DNA from: Entrophospora sp. SA101 | Taxonomy: Eukaryota > Glomeromycota > Glomeromycetes > Entrophosporales > Entrophosporaceae | Reading direction: 5' to 3' | NCBI GenBank assembly: GCA_958430865.1 | Contig: CAUDNR010000440.1 | Location: forward strand, 11,960 to 31,527 | Length of the DNA stretch: 19,568 nucleotides | Shown: positions 8,920 to 17,400 of the stretch, piece by piece | How positions within the stretch are numbered: the first letter of the stretch is position 1 | How the letters are laid out: each line of letters begins with the position of its first letter | Notes under the pieces: model-generated | What the model was told of the DNA's origin: nothing | The model's input: the letters and a program-made list of their open reading frames with translations, nothing else | Databases searched by the model: none | Translations under genes and position numbers: made by a program

Positions 8920-9323
8920 CATCATTTGTGATCGTTAGCAATTTCACAACAACATTATCGAAAAATGTTCATGATCCAGCATACAGCGTGCTTCATCAAA
9001 TACAAATTGAACCCCTTCCATTGCAGCAATTCGTTCTATCGTTTTTCTAAATTATATATTAAGGACAAACTTATCTGGAGGCAAGAAATAATTCTTGTCA
9101 CTTTGATGCAATTTCAGCAGCTGCCTTTTCTTGATATAAATGTGAATTTTCAGTTGCAGCACAAGATATTCCAGTATGTATATTAATTCAATCATTTGGT
9201 CATCTATAAGAGCTTTTAACGGATTGGAAACTAAGGTGGGCCCCTTTTTTAACAAAGATGGGATTGAATAGTATGTTGATTTTCTCCGACTGTTGGCATT
9301 AGAATTAATGTATCTTTATACAT
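8920..9323 (-). pseudogene. Decayed RecQ-like DEAH helicase
   Basis: Minus-strand fragments of a RecQ-family helicase core appear in the right order. Walker A region at 9317-9270: KDTLILMPTVGEN in place of the expected MPTGGGK. Motif Ia at about 9275-9190: YSIPSLLKKGPT, then NPLKALIDDQMIELI. A further segment at about 9185-9105 in another frame reads GISCAATENSHLYQEKAAAEIAS. Motif II at 9040-8960: ERIAAMEGVQFVFDEARCML, where the DEAH histidine is Arg. At least three frameshifts, internal stops, a ruined P-loop and a changed motif II show it is dead. The helicase C-terminal domain is not visible. RecQ-like genes are often multiplied in repeat-rich fungal genomes, and this is probably a relic of such a copy. 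Confidence 0.75.
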
Positions 9324-9875
9324 TATTAATTTCCTGTAAAAATTTATTTGCTTACTTGAGACTTTTAAATATTCAATGCTATTACTATTACTATTAGTAG
9401 TAAGGTTCGACAATTCCTCCACATTATATCATTTACTCTCTTGATTTGCCTATTATGTCCTAATCCAACTATTTCAACCGTTTAATTCATTTTAACTATT
9501 TTAACTACAGATATGGCTCAAATTTACTCTTACTCTCTTTTATATTGCAAGAAAAAGTTTAATAATCTAGAAAACAGGGCATGACACCACATGCGGACAA
9601 TTTCTGAAACGTTACACCTGTATCCCCGTGAATATAGGGATACAGCTTTATCGGAATGCAAAAGAGTACAATACTGAATGTCTATGACATTAAATAGTGA
9701 AAAAACATGAGGAATTATCCAAAAATGATTTCCAAGTATACATGCTATATAAAATGGTTGGCAGAAAGCTTGCCTACTTTGCTCTTCAATTGACATTTTA
9801 AAATTAATTTTGCATAGAATAAATATTTTATTGTGTATTAGGGATGTGGAATATTTTTTTGTCAATCTTTTAATA
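9324..9875. other. Stretch between helicase remnant and pogo element
   Basis: A 111-codon minus-strand frame lies at 9530-9865 (Cys/His/aromatic-rich, e.g. SRGYRCNVSEIVRMW). It resembles nothing I know and has no convincing splice structure, so I do not call a gene. The remainder is AT-rich with no structure. Confidence 0.35.
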
Positions 9876-9957
9876 TACAGTCAGCGCTCGATATAAGAAA
9901 GAATTGGTTTTGACAAAAAACTTCACTATATAGTGTGATTCACTATATAAAAAGATT
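9876..9957 (+). repeat. Left terminal region of the pogo-like transposon
   Basis: TA target duplication, then the 18-bp terminal repeat. Inside it, at 9931-9955, a module reads CTATATAGTGTGATTCACTATA. A matching module in inverted orientation occurs near the right end (about 13534-13558), so end symmetry extends further inward than the outer 18 bp. Confidence 0.8.
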
Positions 9958-9993
9958 GGCAAAATTTTACAAAAATCCCGTGATACAACTTTA

Positions 9994-12013
9994 TTAAAAA
10001 AAAATTATAAAAATACATAAAAAAGAAAAATAAATAAATAATATATAGATAATTTCATAAAAATATTTATTTAGTAATCCAACTATCCAGTGTGCTTTGT
10101 TTTTTTTAGAAGCAGTATGTTTGGATATGTGGTTTTTAATTGCTTTTATTGAATTAATGTGTTTAAATTCAAAAGTAAGATTTTCAGGTGGATCTTGAAT
10201 ATATGAAAGGACAATGTTTAAAGATTCTAACACCTCTTTTGTAGTAATTCTTTGATTAACAATTGATAATTCATCTCCTGACTCAGACTCAGCTGTTGGT
10301 CTTACATGACTAATAATATCTTCATCAGTAATTTCAACATTTCCAAACTCTTGGATTTCATTATCAATTCTAATAAAATCCTCTGCACTCAATCTATCAG
10401 AAGCTTCAATATTTCTTAGTCCATTAATTAGGCTCTGAAGTTCATGATATTCTTCTTGAATGAGTTGATCACTTGTACCACTTGTTTCTATTTCCATGGC
10501 ATCATCTAAAGTATGTAAAATTCCTGTCTTTAACCAACAGTTTCTAATAGTTTCAGAAGTTACTTCATTCCAAGCTTTAGCACAAAGTTCAATTGCATCA
10601 GAGATTTTAAATTGTTCAAGAGGCATATCAAGGCTTTGGTGTAAATCGTAAGCATCAGTTCTGTTACTTACAAGAAATTTTCTATAATGAGCCTGGAAAA
10701 AATGATAGTTAGAATAAATATTAAGCAAGTAAAATATTTATCATTATAATACTTTACTTTAAAGGAATTTATAATTCCTGCATCAGCAGGTTGTAGATGG
10801 GCAGTTGTATTAGGAGGAAGGTGATGAAGCATGATATTTGTTAAAATGGTTGCTTGATCAAGAATGTGTACTGGTGCATTATCAAACAATAATAAAATAT
10901 TTTTATTTTCCCTGGCCATTTTCTGGTTCAACTTTATCAAATATTGATTCCAAATAGAAACCTGCATCCAGGCTTTTGTGTTCCAATAGTAATCAACTGG
11001 AAGCTTTGACTTGTCAACTCCAAGCATGTCTCTTGGTGTTTGATACTTATGAATAAATAAAAGAGGAAGTTTTTCAGTTCCTGTTGCATTCATAGTCAGT
11101 AAAAAGGTTATTCTTTTTTTCGATTTTTTAATACCAGAAAGAGGACCAGTTGATAATGTCTTTGAAGGTTCTAAATCCCAGAGCAAGCCTAATAAAATAA
11201 ATACTTAGTTAGTCTATTATAAATGATATAATAATAATTATACTGAATTATTTTGCCAGTTTCATCACAATTATAAACATCTTCTAAAGGAAATTCTTTA
11301 ATTATTTCTAGAAGGTGCAGAGCTTGCTTCACCATGCATAACATACTGCTTTATGTTATTTCTTTTCTTAAAATTCAACACCCAACCATCTGAACCTTTA
11401 AAGTCATTGATATTAATATCTAGTAATTCAGCAAATCTTTTAGCTTAGTGAGAATTATATCACCTGTAATTACTCTTTTATCTGAAATTGCTTGATTGAA
11501 CCATATCATCAATGCACTTTCAAGATCAGGATATTTTGCAGCTTTATCTTTTTGTCTGTTGGTATCATTAGTAAGGTTTCTGGTCGAAACTGCTTCTATT
11601 AGTAGCCGAAATTGCCCAAATACTTTGGACAAAAATTATTTTTTTATAAGCCCAAACTACTTTTTGTTATTAGCCGAAATTGGGCGAAATTATTTTAAAG
11701 TTGTTTAAGTTAAAACAAGTTGATTCATATAGTTTTTTAATGTTCATGCTTATAGAAAATGTTGAGAAGCCCAAATTTCCCAAACTAGTTTGGGCTTTGA
11801 GAAAACAGTTTGGACCAGAAACCTTAATCATTAGGGTTGATAGATAACCATTTATCTGTATCTTTTAAAATCTTGCAAACAGTAGGTTCTGCAATTCCAA
11901 ATTTTTGACCAAGTTCTTTATATGTGATTGATGGATTTCTTTCACAAAGTTGTTTTTTTTTCACCCCAAGTCAAAATTTTTCTTTTTTTATTTGATTGAT
12001 CAATTGATGACAT
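9994..12013 (-). pseudogene. Pogo-type DDD transposase, disrupted
   Basis: Reads from ATG at 12013 down to a stop at 9994. The start MSSIDQSNKKRKILTWGE leads into a helix-turn-helix (KELGQKFGIAEPTVCKILK), as in CENP-B/pogo proteins. Three acidic catalytic residues are present: D in NCDETG (codon 11264-11266), D in LLFDNAP (10881-10883) and D in QPADAGI (10782-10784), the last two 33 codons apart. Introns at 11256-11189 and 10757-10693 are needed to join DETG to LLWDL and SFK to AHYRK; the first would use a GC donor. Damage: a 9-base homopolymer one base too long at 11953-11961, the MITE insertion at 11572-11826, and frameshifts near 11445 and 11310. The C-terminal 240 codons remain open. The gene cannot make an intact protein. 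Confidence 0.88.
11572..11826. mobile_element. hAT-type MITE (255 bp) inserted in the transposase gene
   Basis: The ends TAAGGTTTCTGGTCGAAACT... and, on the other strand, TAAGGTTTCTGGTCCAAACT... match at 20 of 21 positions. The element is flanked by an exact 8-bp direct repeat ATCATTAG (11564-11571 and 11827-11834). Removing it and one repeat copy restores continuous transposase reading (NPND joined to TNRQ). An 8-bp target duplication and termini fitting YARNG are hallmarks of hAT elements. Inside there is no coding capacity, but repeated AGCCGAAATTG and GCCCAAA words occur near the ends, as expected for subterminal binding sites. Confidence 0.92.
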
Positions 12014-12459
12014 TTTTATTTTTTTTTTATTAAAATTTGAGAAAATAATTTTTAGCTGAAATGATTTTTTAATAAATTATTACAAACAAAAGTACAATTC
12101 CTAGTTCTTTTATTTACAAGAAAATTATTTTAAACTTTTTGTGGCACATTACTAAATTCAATTTATTTCTCGCGAGACATTACTAAATTGTTTTTTCGCG
12201 ACACATTACTAAATTCAATTACCTTATTTTTCGTGAGACATTACTAAATTCAATTATTTTATTTCCCGTGAGACATTAGGGGTGTTCAAAGTTGTTCCGT
12301 TCCTGTTCCTGTTCCTTGTTGTACAATACCTTATTAGGTAATGGAAATAAGGATCAACTTTGAGCAGAAATTTCCTAGTTGTTTCCATAACTTCTATATT
12401 TGGGACTGAACTACACGCATTTTTTTAAAATATGTCAACTTGTGAAAGGATTGAAGAGG

Positions 12460-12668
12460 CATTGTTTCTAAATCTATTCCAAGAAACAACTGAATTGGAT
12501 GAATTTGATGAAAGTTTTGTTGTTACACATCATTATTATTAGTAGAAGTTACTGAACTGGATAAATGCTTTGTTGTTGTTGCATGTCATTAGTAGAAGCT
12601 ACTCTTTGAACTGGACGAGGCTGTTGTACATTATTAGTAGAAGCTATTTCATGATATTCTCGTTTTCT
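12460..12668 (-). pseudogene. Coding remnant with short Q/P-rich tandem repeats inside the nested element
   Basis: On the minus strand three successive repeats read IASTNNVQQPRPVQ, VASTNDMQQQQSIYPVQ and, after a frame break, VTSTNNNDV then QQNFHQIHPIQ. They are followed by FLGIDLETMP. The repeated ASTN...QQ...P(V/I)Q pattern indicates former protein-coding sequence, possibly the N-terminal linker of the element's own transposase. No catalytic domain is present. Stops and a frameshift make it non-functional. Confidence 0.4.
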
Positions 12669-12684
12669 TGTTTTTATTTTTTTA

Positions 12685-12716
<32 letters not shown>

Positions 12717-12864
12717 ATTTTTTATTTTTTTTTTATTTTTTTATTTTTTTTTTATTTTTTATTTTTTATTTTTTTTTTTTATTTTTTATTTTTTATTTTT
12801 TTTTTATTTTTTTATTTTTTTTTTATTTTTTATTTTTTATTTTTTTTTTTATTTTTTTTTTTTT
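12667..12864. repeat. Low-complexity T-rich tract, (TTTTTATT)n-like
   Basis: About 200 bases consist almost only of T runs separated by single A's at 5-11 base intervals. Long phenylalanine-rich frames across it are artefacts. It may derive from slippage or from expansion of an A-rich terminus of an older insertion. Confidence 0.9.
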
Positions 12865-13403
12865 AAAATCGTTTCCAAATTTGGAAGTGGAAACAAGGAG
12901 AAACAACAAATTTGTTCCGTTTCCTGTTCCTTCTGATCAGTCAATAAAATTTAATTTTGACTGTGTAACAAGGAACAGGAAACAGGAACGGAACAACTTT
13001 GAACACCCCTATTACTAAATTGTTTTTTCGCGACACATTACCTTATTTTTCGCGAGACATTACTAAATTCAATTATTTTATTTCCCGTGAGACATTACTA
13101 AATTAAATTATTTTATTTTTCGCAAGATATTACTAAATTCAATTATTTTATTTTTCGCAAGATATTACTAAATTCAATTGCTTTATTTTTCGCGACACAT
13201 TACTAAATTCAATTATTTTTATTTTCCAATATTATTACTAAATTTAAAATTTTTTTTGCGACAAACTACCAAATTCATATTAATGTTAATATTAATGATG
13301 TCAATGAAAAATTTTTTGCGACAAATTACTAAATTCAAATTTATTATTTAATACAATTAATATTAATATTAAGTAATGATCGACAAAATTTTAATAAAGA
13401 CTT

Positions 13404-13588
13404 TACTATATCGAGCTCTAGTTAATATAATGGGTACCAAGTAAAACTTCATTATATATATCGAGAGTTTATATTAAAAATCACTATATCGAGCAGAATT
13501 TATATGTAATGAAATGGGAAATTTTCCAACTTTGCTATATCGTGTGATTTACTATATAGTAGGTACACTATATCGAGCGCCGACTGTA
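13404..13588. repeat. Right terminal region: five spaced CTATATCGAG motifs plus terminal repeat
   Basis: TATATCGAGC/TATATCGAGA/TATATCGTGT words occur near 13407, 13456, 13485, 13536 and 13569, the last forming the outer terminal repeat. Only one clear full copy is present at the left end. These are likely transposase-binding sites arranged asymmetrically. TA at 13587-13588 is the target duplication. Confidence 0.7.
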
Positions 13589-13590
13589 CA

Positions 13591-14496
13591 CAGTGAGTCT
13601 CGGTATAGCGGACCAGATTTGGGGGTTTAGCGGATAAAATTTCAAACCCAAATTTTTCTATAACAATTTTATAAATTCGGTTTACCGGATATTTTTTATA
13701 TGTCACTTGTAATAAATTTTTTTTGATATACGTATAACAATGATCCTTACTATTTTGGGCTAATAAAAGTAATGACGCGCAATTATTAAATATTAATATT
13801 AAGAACGTAAATATTACTATTTTAATAATTAATTTCCGCTTTTTATTCTTTGCTAAATTACTATGCAATTACAAACTATCGAAAAAGCGGACAAGGATTT
13901 TAAAAAAAGTAGTAATTAGAAATAAATTGTAATAATCAGCAATACATCCACAATTTAATCTAACATATTTCTAGCTATTTCTTGGCAATGACACCATCAA
14001 TATATGCTAAAATCGTAAATATTGTAAAAGGACAAAGTGAAGTTGATAACGATGAAACAAATGAAACAAATGAACCTGAGATGATGGTCATTAATATGAA
14101 AGCTATAAAAGCTCCGGAAACTATACTTAATATGTAAAGCAAGAAATTTTATATATTGATTTTCAAGTAATTAGAAATGTCAAAAGAATAAAAAGTGAAA
14201 TTTCTTGCAAAAATTCTCAAGAACAAGCGCAAACAAGAATGGAAGATCATTATAATGTCAACGTTTTAAGTGAATGAATTGTTTTTTTTTTTAATTTTTT
14301 ACCAACTGTATTTTTATTATCATCATTATTATTTGCATTCATATTATTAAAAATAAAAATTTTTTACGTAACATGTATCACATGATTTAGTCAAAAATTC
14401 GATTTTTTATGGATATCTCGGTGTTACGGATGACTCAGTATAGCGGATAAATTTACTGTAACAAACATATCCCGTTATACCGAGCGAGACTCGCTG
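13591..14496 (+). mobile_element. Second pogo-like element, internally deleted (about 0.9 kb)
   Basis: Left end CAGTGAGTCTCGGTATAGCGG. The right end read inward is CAGCGAGTCTCGCTCGGTAT with AACGG, the same apart from a 4-base CTCG duplication and two substitutions. TA follows the right end (14497-14498). On the left the element is separated by only CA from the TA target site of the pogo element ending at 13586. Further GTATAGCGGAT blocks are found inside both ends (about 13630 and 14437). A transposase C-terminal remnant lies within. It belongs to a different family from the two other pogo-like elements in the window, judging by its ends. Confidence 0.8.
13988..14280 (+). pseudogene. C-terminal remnant of a pogo-type transposase
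   Basis: Plus strand from ATG at 13988: IVNIVKGQSEVDNDETNETN, then EPEMMVINMKAIKAPETIL and a stop near 14136. In another frame: FQVIRNVKRIKSEI...QAQTRMEDHYNVNVLSE, ending with TGA near 14278. An acidic linker, a KALKALETL-like helix and a short charged tail after the catalytic core are typical for this transposase branch. The catalytic domain is gone. The frame break shows that even the tail is decayed. Confidence 0.5.
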
Positions 14497-14498
14497 TA

Positions 14499-14997
14499 TT
14501 TTTTTTTCAAAAAAATTTTATATATTATTCTCAGAGCCCGATTTTTCTGGAAAACCCCCCATTTAATATGCATGATTTTTAACAAGAATCTAAACCATGT
14601 GTAGTTAATCCAATTTTGATATCCTGTATATAATCGCACAAATATATCAACTGACCTCTTACACGTTCTAATAATAGCTAAATTAGCTCGATTGTACATG
14701 AGAACACAAAAAGTAGCATGTTTAAACACTATTATTCTATGACTTTTCTTAGTTGGCGGGAATTAAAAGATGTAGATCATTAACAAATTTAGGTACTATG
14801 ACTGAAATAAATGAAATTCAGAGTCAACTTTATTACAAATAAACTCGTAAAACGACCACCGGTTCTAGAAACAAGAATATCTGGTAAAATTTGAGATATA
14901 GTAATTATGTGGTGTGTCCCATGTTTTACATGTTTTTATAATAGGTCCTTTTTTCGATTTTAAAATACTTTATACATATAAATTGTAGAAATATCAA
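14499..14997. other. Gene-free stretch
   Basis: An 84-codon minus-strand frame (14475-14729) overlaps the end of the second pogo-like element and has no recognisable features. Nothing else is supported. Confidence 0.5.
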
Positions 14998-14999
14998 TA

Positions 15000-15110
15000 C
15001 CGTAAAGTCTGGAAAGATAGCACCCCCTACTTTAAAACAATTGAGCGTCAATATAAAAAAAAATGTTACACATATGTAAAAAGGGGATGCTATCTTTCCA
15101 GACTTTACGG
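15000..15110. mobile_element. Hairpin MITE (111 bp) with TA target duplication
   Basis: Left end CCGTAAAGTCTGGAAAGA... and right end are inverted copies matching at 28 of 29 positions, with only about 53 bases between arms. It is flanked by TA (14998-14999 and 15111-15112). The structure fits a Tc1/mariner-related MITE, and the transcript would fold as a near-perfect hairpin. Near-identity of the arms suggests recent activity or continued selection. No coding capacity. Confidence 0.92.
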
Positions 15111-15112
15111 TA

Positions 15113-15708
15113 GTAATCGTGACTTGCAAATCTATCCATAAAAGGATTTTTAACCATGCTGTAAAATCCTGATCATTTGCTATTTTAAACATTCAAAAAA
15201 ATGGTATTAAAGTTGAAAAGAGAAATTTCTTATATATAGGAATATCCAAGAAAAAGACAACCTCGAATTGATGAATTTATAAGTCATTCACTGTGTACTA
15301 ACATTGACCAATGAAATTAATTGGTCCACGATTTATCTTATTGTCTGTGTCGATTTGTAAAATAAAGGCTCTTCTTGTGTTTTGAAAATGATTTGGCTAT
15401 TTTTTACAATTAAACTTCTGGCTGATTTTTGAAGATAATGATTATGGTCAATATATATTTTGTTTAAAATCTTACAAAACAATTCATCGATACATATTAA
15501 AGACGAAGAAAGAAAAAAAGGAAAAAAGCGTGACGGTCACCGACCGACACCAATAACATTAATATTAATATTAATAATATGAAATAAAGTTCCATCTATA
15601 ACTTATTCATAATGGATTATCATATATTTTTTAGCTATATATTTTTGATTTGTTATTTAACGAAAAATAATCAGTCAACACTTCAATAATTGTTAAATAT
15701 AAAAATGT
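15113..15708. other. Gene-free stretch downstream of the receptor gene
   Basis: It contains the 3' flank of the minus-strand receptor gene. A short GC-richer patch CGTGACGGTCACCGACCG lies at 15529-15546, with overlapping small inverted words (GGTCACCGACC); it could be a protein-binding site but nothing proves it. No gene recognised. Confidence 0.45.
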
Positions 15709-17332
15709 TCATAATTTATTATTATCGTCATTATAAAAATCTACTTTAGTTGCAATTGGTATTTCATGAAGTTCTACTTTTGTTAAGGTTTCGCTGTTTA
15801 TACCATCGTCATCACCGTCGCCATCACCATCACCACCACCATCACCACCACCATCATTGTTATTGTTATTGTCTTCACTACGGTTATTTTCGTTACTACT
15901 ACCATCCATCGTACCTTTTAATGAAAAAGAGTTGAACTCTTCTTTAAATGCTTCTTGGAAGTGATACATGCAGGCATTCGCGATACCGCCTGAATTTATT
16001 GTTACGCCTAAATATTGTATATATTCATGTTAAATACGTGAATATATTAAGCAAGCATATTTAGATTTGATTATTCACCTATTAAAATGTAAAGCCAAGT
16101 CGGTGTGGTCGGCGAGAACAAGATATAAACAAATCTTGATAAAGAAGGAGCCCATCTAGAAAACGATATATTATATGTAAATGAAAATATAGTTTCTTTT
16201 TAAATTTTTAATTCACTTGTTTCAATCACTTACTGAAAAATCAAAATTAAAATATATCCAGCTATTTTTTTGTATACACGTGTACGTATGTTTCCTTGCT
16301 TTTTACCGTTTAATGTTTGTCGATCAATTTTTTTGACTTTATAAAGTATACTTCCATAACAAAACGTTATTATGACCACAGTTGACGTCAATAGTATTAA
16401 CGTGCCTTGCAAGTCTCTAGACCCACACCTAATTGATTAATTAGCGTTGTTATTTCGTGAATTACGGTGGCGAAACAACAACAACAATGATGATTATGAT
16501 GATGATGAATTACCAGAATTCGTCAGATCCAGACCTTTCGATACTTGGTGACGTAGAAATAAGACTTATTATTATGACAGGTGATAATAATTTCCAATCG
16601 TATTTCCCTAAACCTGGGTGCTTATTTAAACATACCCTTTGAAAGTTTATAAGAATAAAAATGATGTTATGTAACGAAAATGTATTTGAAAGATTACAAT
16701 TCAATGCATAAAACTCGATTTACCTTATAAATGTGTTTATTGAAATACAGGCTCCCAACAAAACGTTTGCCAGTACAATTAATATTACAAACACTCCAGT
16801 AATTCTACATTGAAGTTCCGGTAAAAGTTTGCCATGCGTTGCTAAATAATACTTTTTTTAAAAAAATTTAAAAAAATAAAAAAATGTTATTATGGTATTT
16901 GGTTTGGTTGGTTGATTAAAAATTAGACAGTATATGTAATTTTATTACAAATTCTGGGAGCTCGCTTAATGTTATTAAGGAGTCGCTGCATGCGATATAA
17001 AATGGAACTTTTAAAACCATTGGGAGTGATCCAATTCTTCTCCAGTATATGAAAGTCCAATAAAATATGTAACAACAACCTGATGGTAAATAAATTTCAT
17101 ACAATGAATTAAAAATAAAACGAAACCATTTCAAAATTAATTGATTCGATTTAAAAAATTTACCTATTAAGTTTAAATGCAAAGTGATCAAAGTGAATGT
17201 TAAGAAAACGTAATATCCCACACGATCGTTATTTGGATATCTGTAATCTTCGGTTTTTTGACTTTCATCTTGTGAAAAAACAAAATTTATATTATAAAGG
17301 AACGACAAAGAAATAAAAAAAAATCTTCTCAT
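15709..17332 (-). CDS. Seven-transmembrane GPCR-like receptor (7 exons)
   Basis: Minus strand exons: 17332-17164, 17079-16949, 16851-16724, 16636-16514, 16428-16234, 16155-16079, 16007-15709; 373 residues, phases consistent throughout. N-terminal signal-like segment (1-20, ending VFSQ). Membrane helices at about 41-66, 78-98, 115-140, 157-175, 193-214, 235-254 and 268-290. Receptor hallmarks: C115 at the start of helix 3 and C185 in the loop before helix 5 are placed like the conserved disulfide. QWAPS follows helix 6 (W-x-P), and NACMY at 285-289 resembles NPxxY. No DRY motif follows helix 3 (NTFIRV). The cytosolic tail (about 291-373) holds an Asn run and an Asp/Gly repeat. Topology resembles fungal nutrient/cAMP-type receptors; the ligand is unknown. 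Intron 1 (17163-17080) is 84 bases and stop-free in frame, so retaining it would still be translatable. Confidence 0.85.
15805..15875 (-). repeat. Trinucleotide-rich GAT/GGT and AAT tract coding Asp/Gly/Asn repeats
   Basis: The ATC/ACC-rich plus strand (15805-15857) encodes alternating Asp and Gly in the receptor tail, preceded by an Asn run from ATT/GTT triplets (15858-15872). The repeat units are multiples of three, so length changes would not shift the frame. Confidence 0.9.
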
Positions 17333-17400
17333 TTTTATCTAACTCATTTAAAAAAAGACCGACGAAAAAACATCCTTTTTATATTTGCAAAAATTGAACT
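17333..17400 (-). promoter_or_regulatory. Candidate TATA box of the receptor gene
   Basis: On the minus strand TATAAAAAGG (17383-17374) lies about 42 bases upstream of the ATG at 17332, a good TATA-element match at a plausible spacing for a very short leader. Confidence 0.45.

Larger units (their letters stand above)
12278..13010. mobile_element. Nested 733-bp DNA element with about 43-bp terminal inverted repeats
   Basis: Both ends read inward as AGGGGTGTTCAAAGTTGTTC followed by CGTTCCTGTT; after a one-base gap another 13 bases (CCTGTTCCTTGTT) match, giving about 43 bp. Comparison with neighbouring array units (GACATTACTAAATT) shows that the insertion duplicated only ATT (12275-12277 and 13011-13013). 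A 3-bp duplication is not the 8 bp of hAT elements, although the G-rich end and repeated GTTCC words look hAT-like. The interior holds a repeat-containing coding remnant and a long T-rich tract. Class is therefore open: hAT with an altered flank, or a 3-bp-duplicating superfamily. Confidence 0.8.
12143..13340. repeat. Interrupted minisatellite of about 33-36 bp units
   Basis: About 13 units follow the pattern CGCGAGACATTACTAAATTC followed by an AATTATTTTATTT spacer, with variants CGACACATTA and CGCAAGATATTA. The array lies between the transposase start (12013) and the right terminal region. It is split at 12278 by the 733-bp nested insertion, and the units flanking the insertion are parts of one original unit. 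Confidence 0.85.
9878..13586 (-). mobile_element. Pogo/Tigger-like DNA transposon (3.7 kb) with nested insertions
   Basis: The terminal inverted repeats CAGTCAGCGCTCGATATA (9878-9895) and its complement at 13569-13586 differ at one of 18 positions. Each end is flanked by TA (9876-9877, 13587-13588), the Tc1/mariner-superfamily target duplication. A minus-strand transposase lies at 9994-12013. A long 5' region (12014-13586) contains a tandem array and clustered terminal-like CTATATCGAG motifs. Two other elements have inserted into this one (11572-11826 and 12278-13010). With those removed the element would be about 2.7 kb. Frameshifts make this copy unable to supply its own transposase. Confidence 0.9.

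Noticed and set aside
9530..9865. 111-codon minus-strand frame next to the pogo element
   Set aside because: Moderately protein-like but without a recognisable family, promoter or splice partner; a chance or relic frame cannot be excluded.
12570..13018. Long Phe/Tyr/Leu-rich frames on the plus strand
   Set aside because: They are translations of the T-rich low-complexity tract in several frames, with no codon bias or domain; the region belongs to the nested element.
13500..13868. 122-codon minus-strand frame
   Set aside because: Crosses the junction of two transposon ends, so it cannot be an original gene.
14475..15192. Minus-strand frames of 84 and 88 codons
   Set aside because: The first runs into the terminal repeat of a transposon and the second crosses a hairpin MITE; both are incidental.
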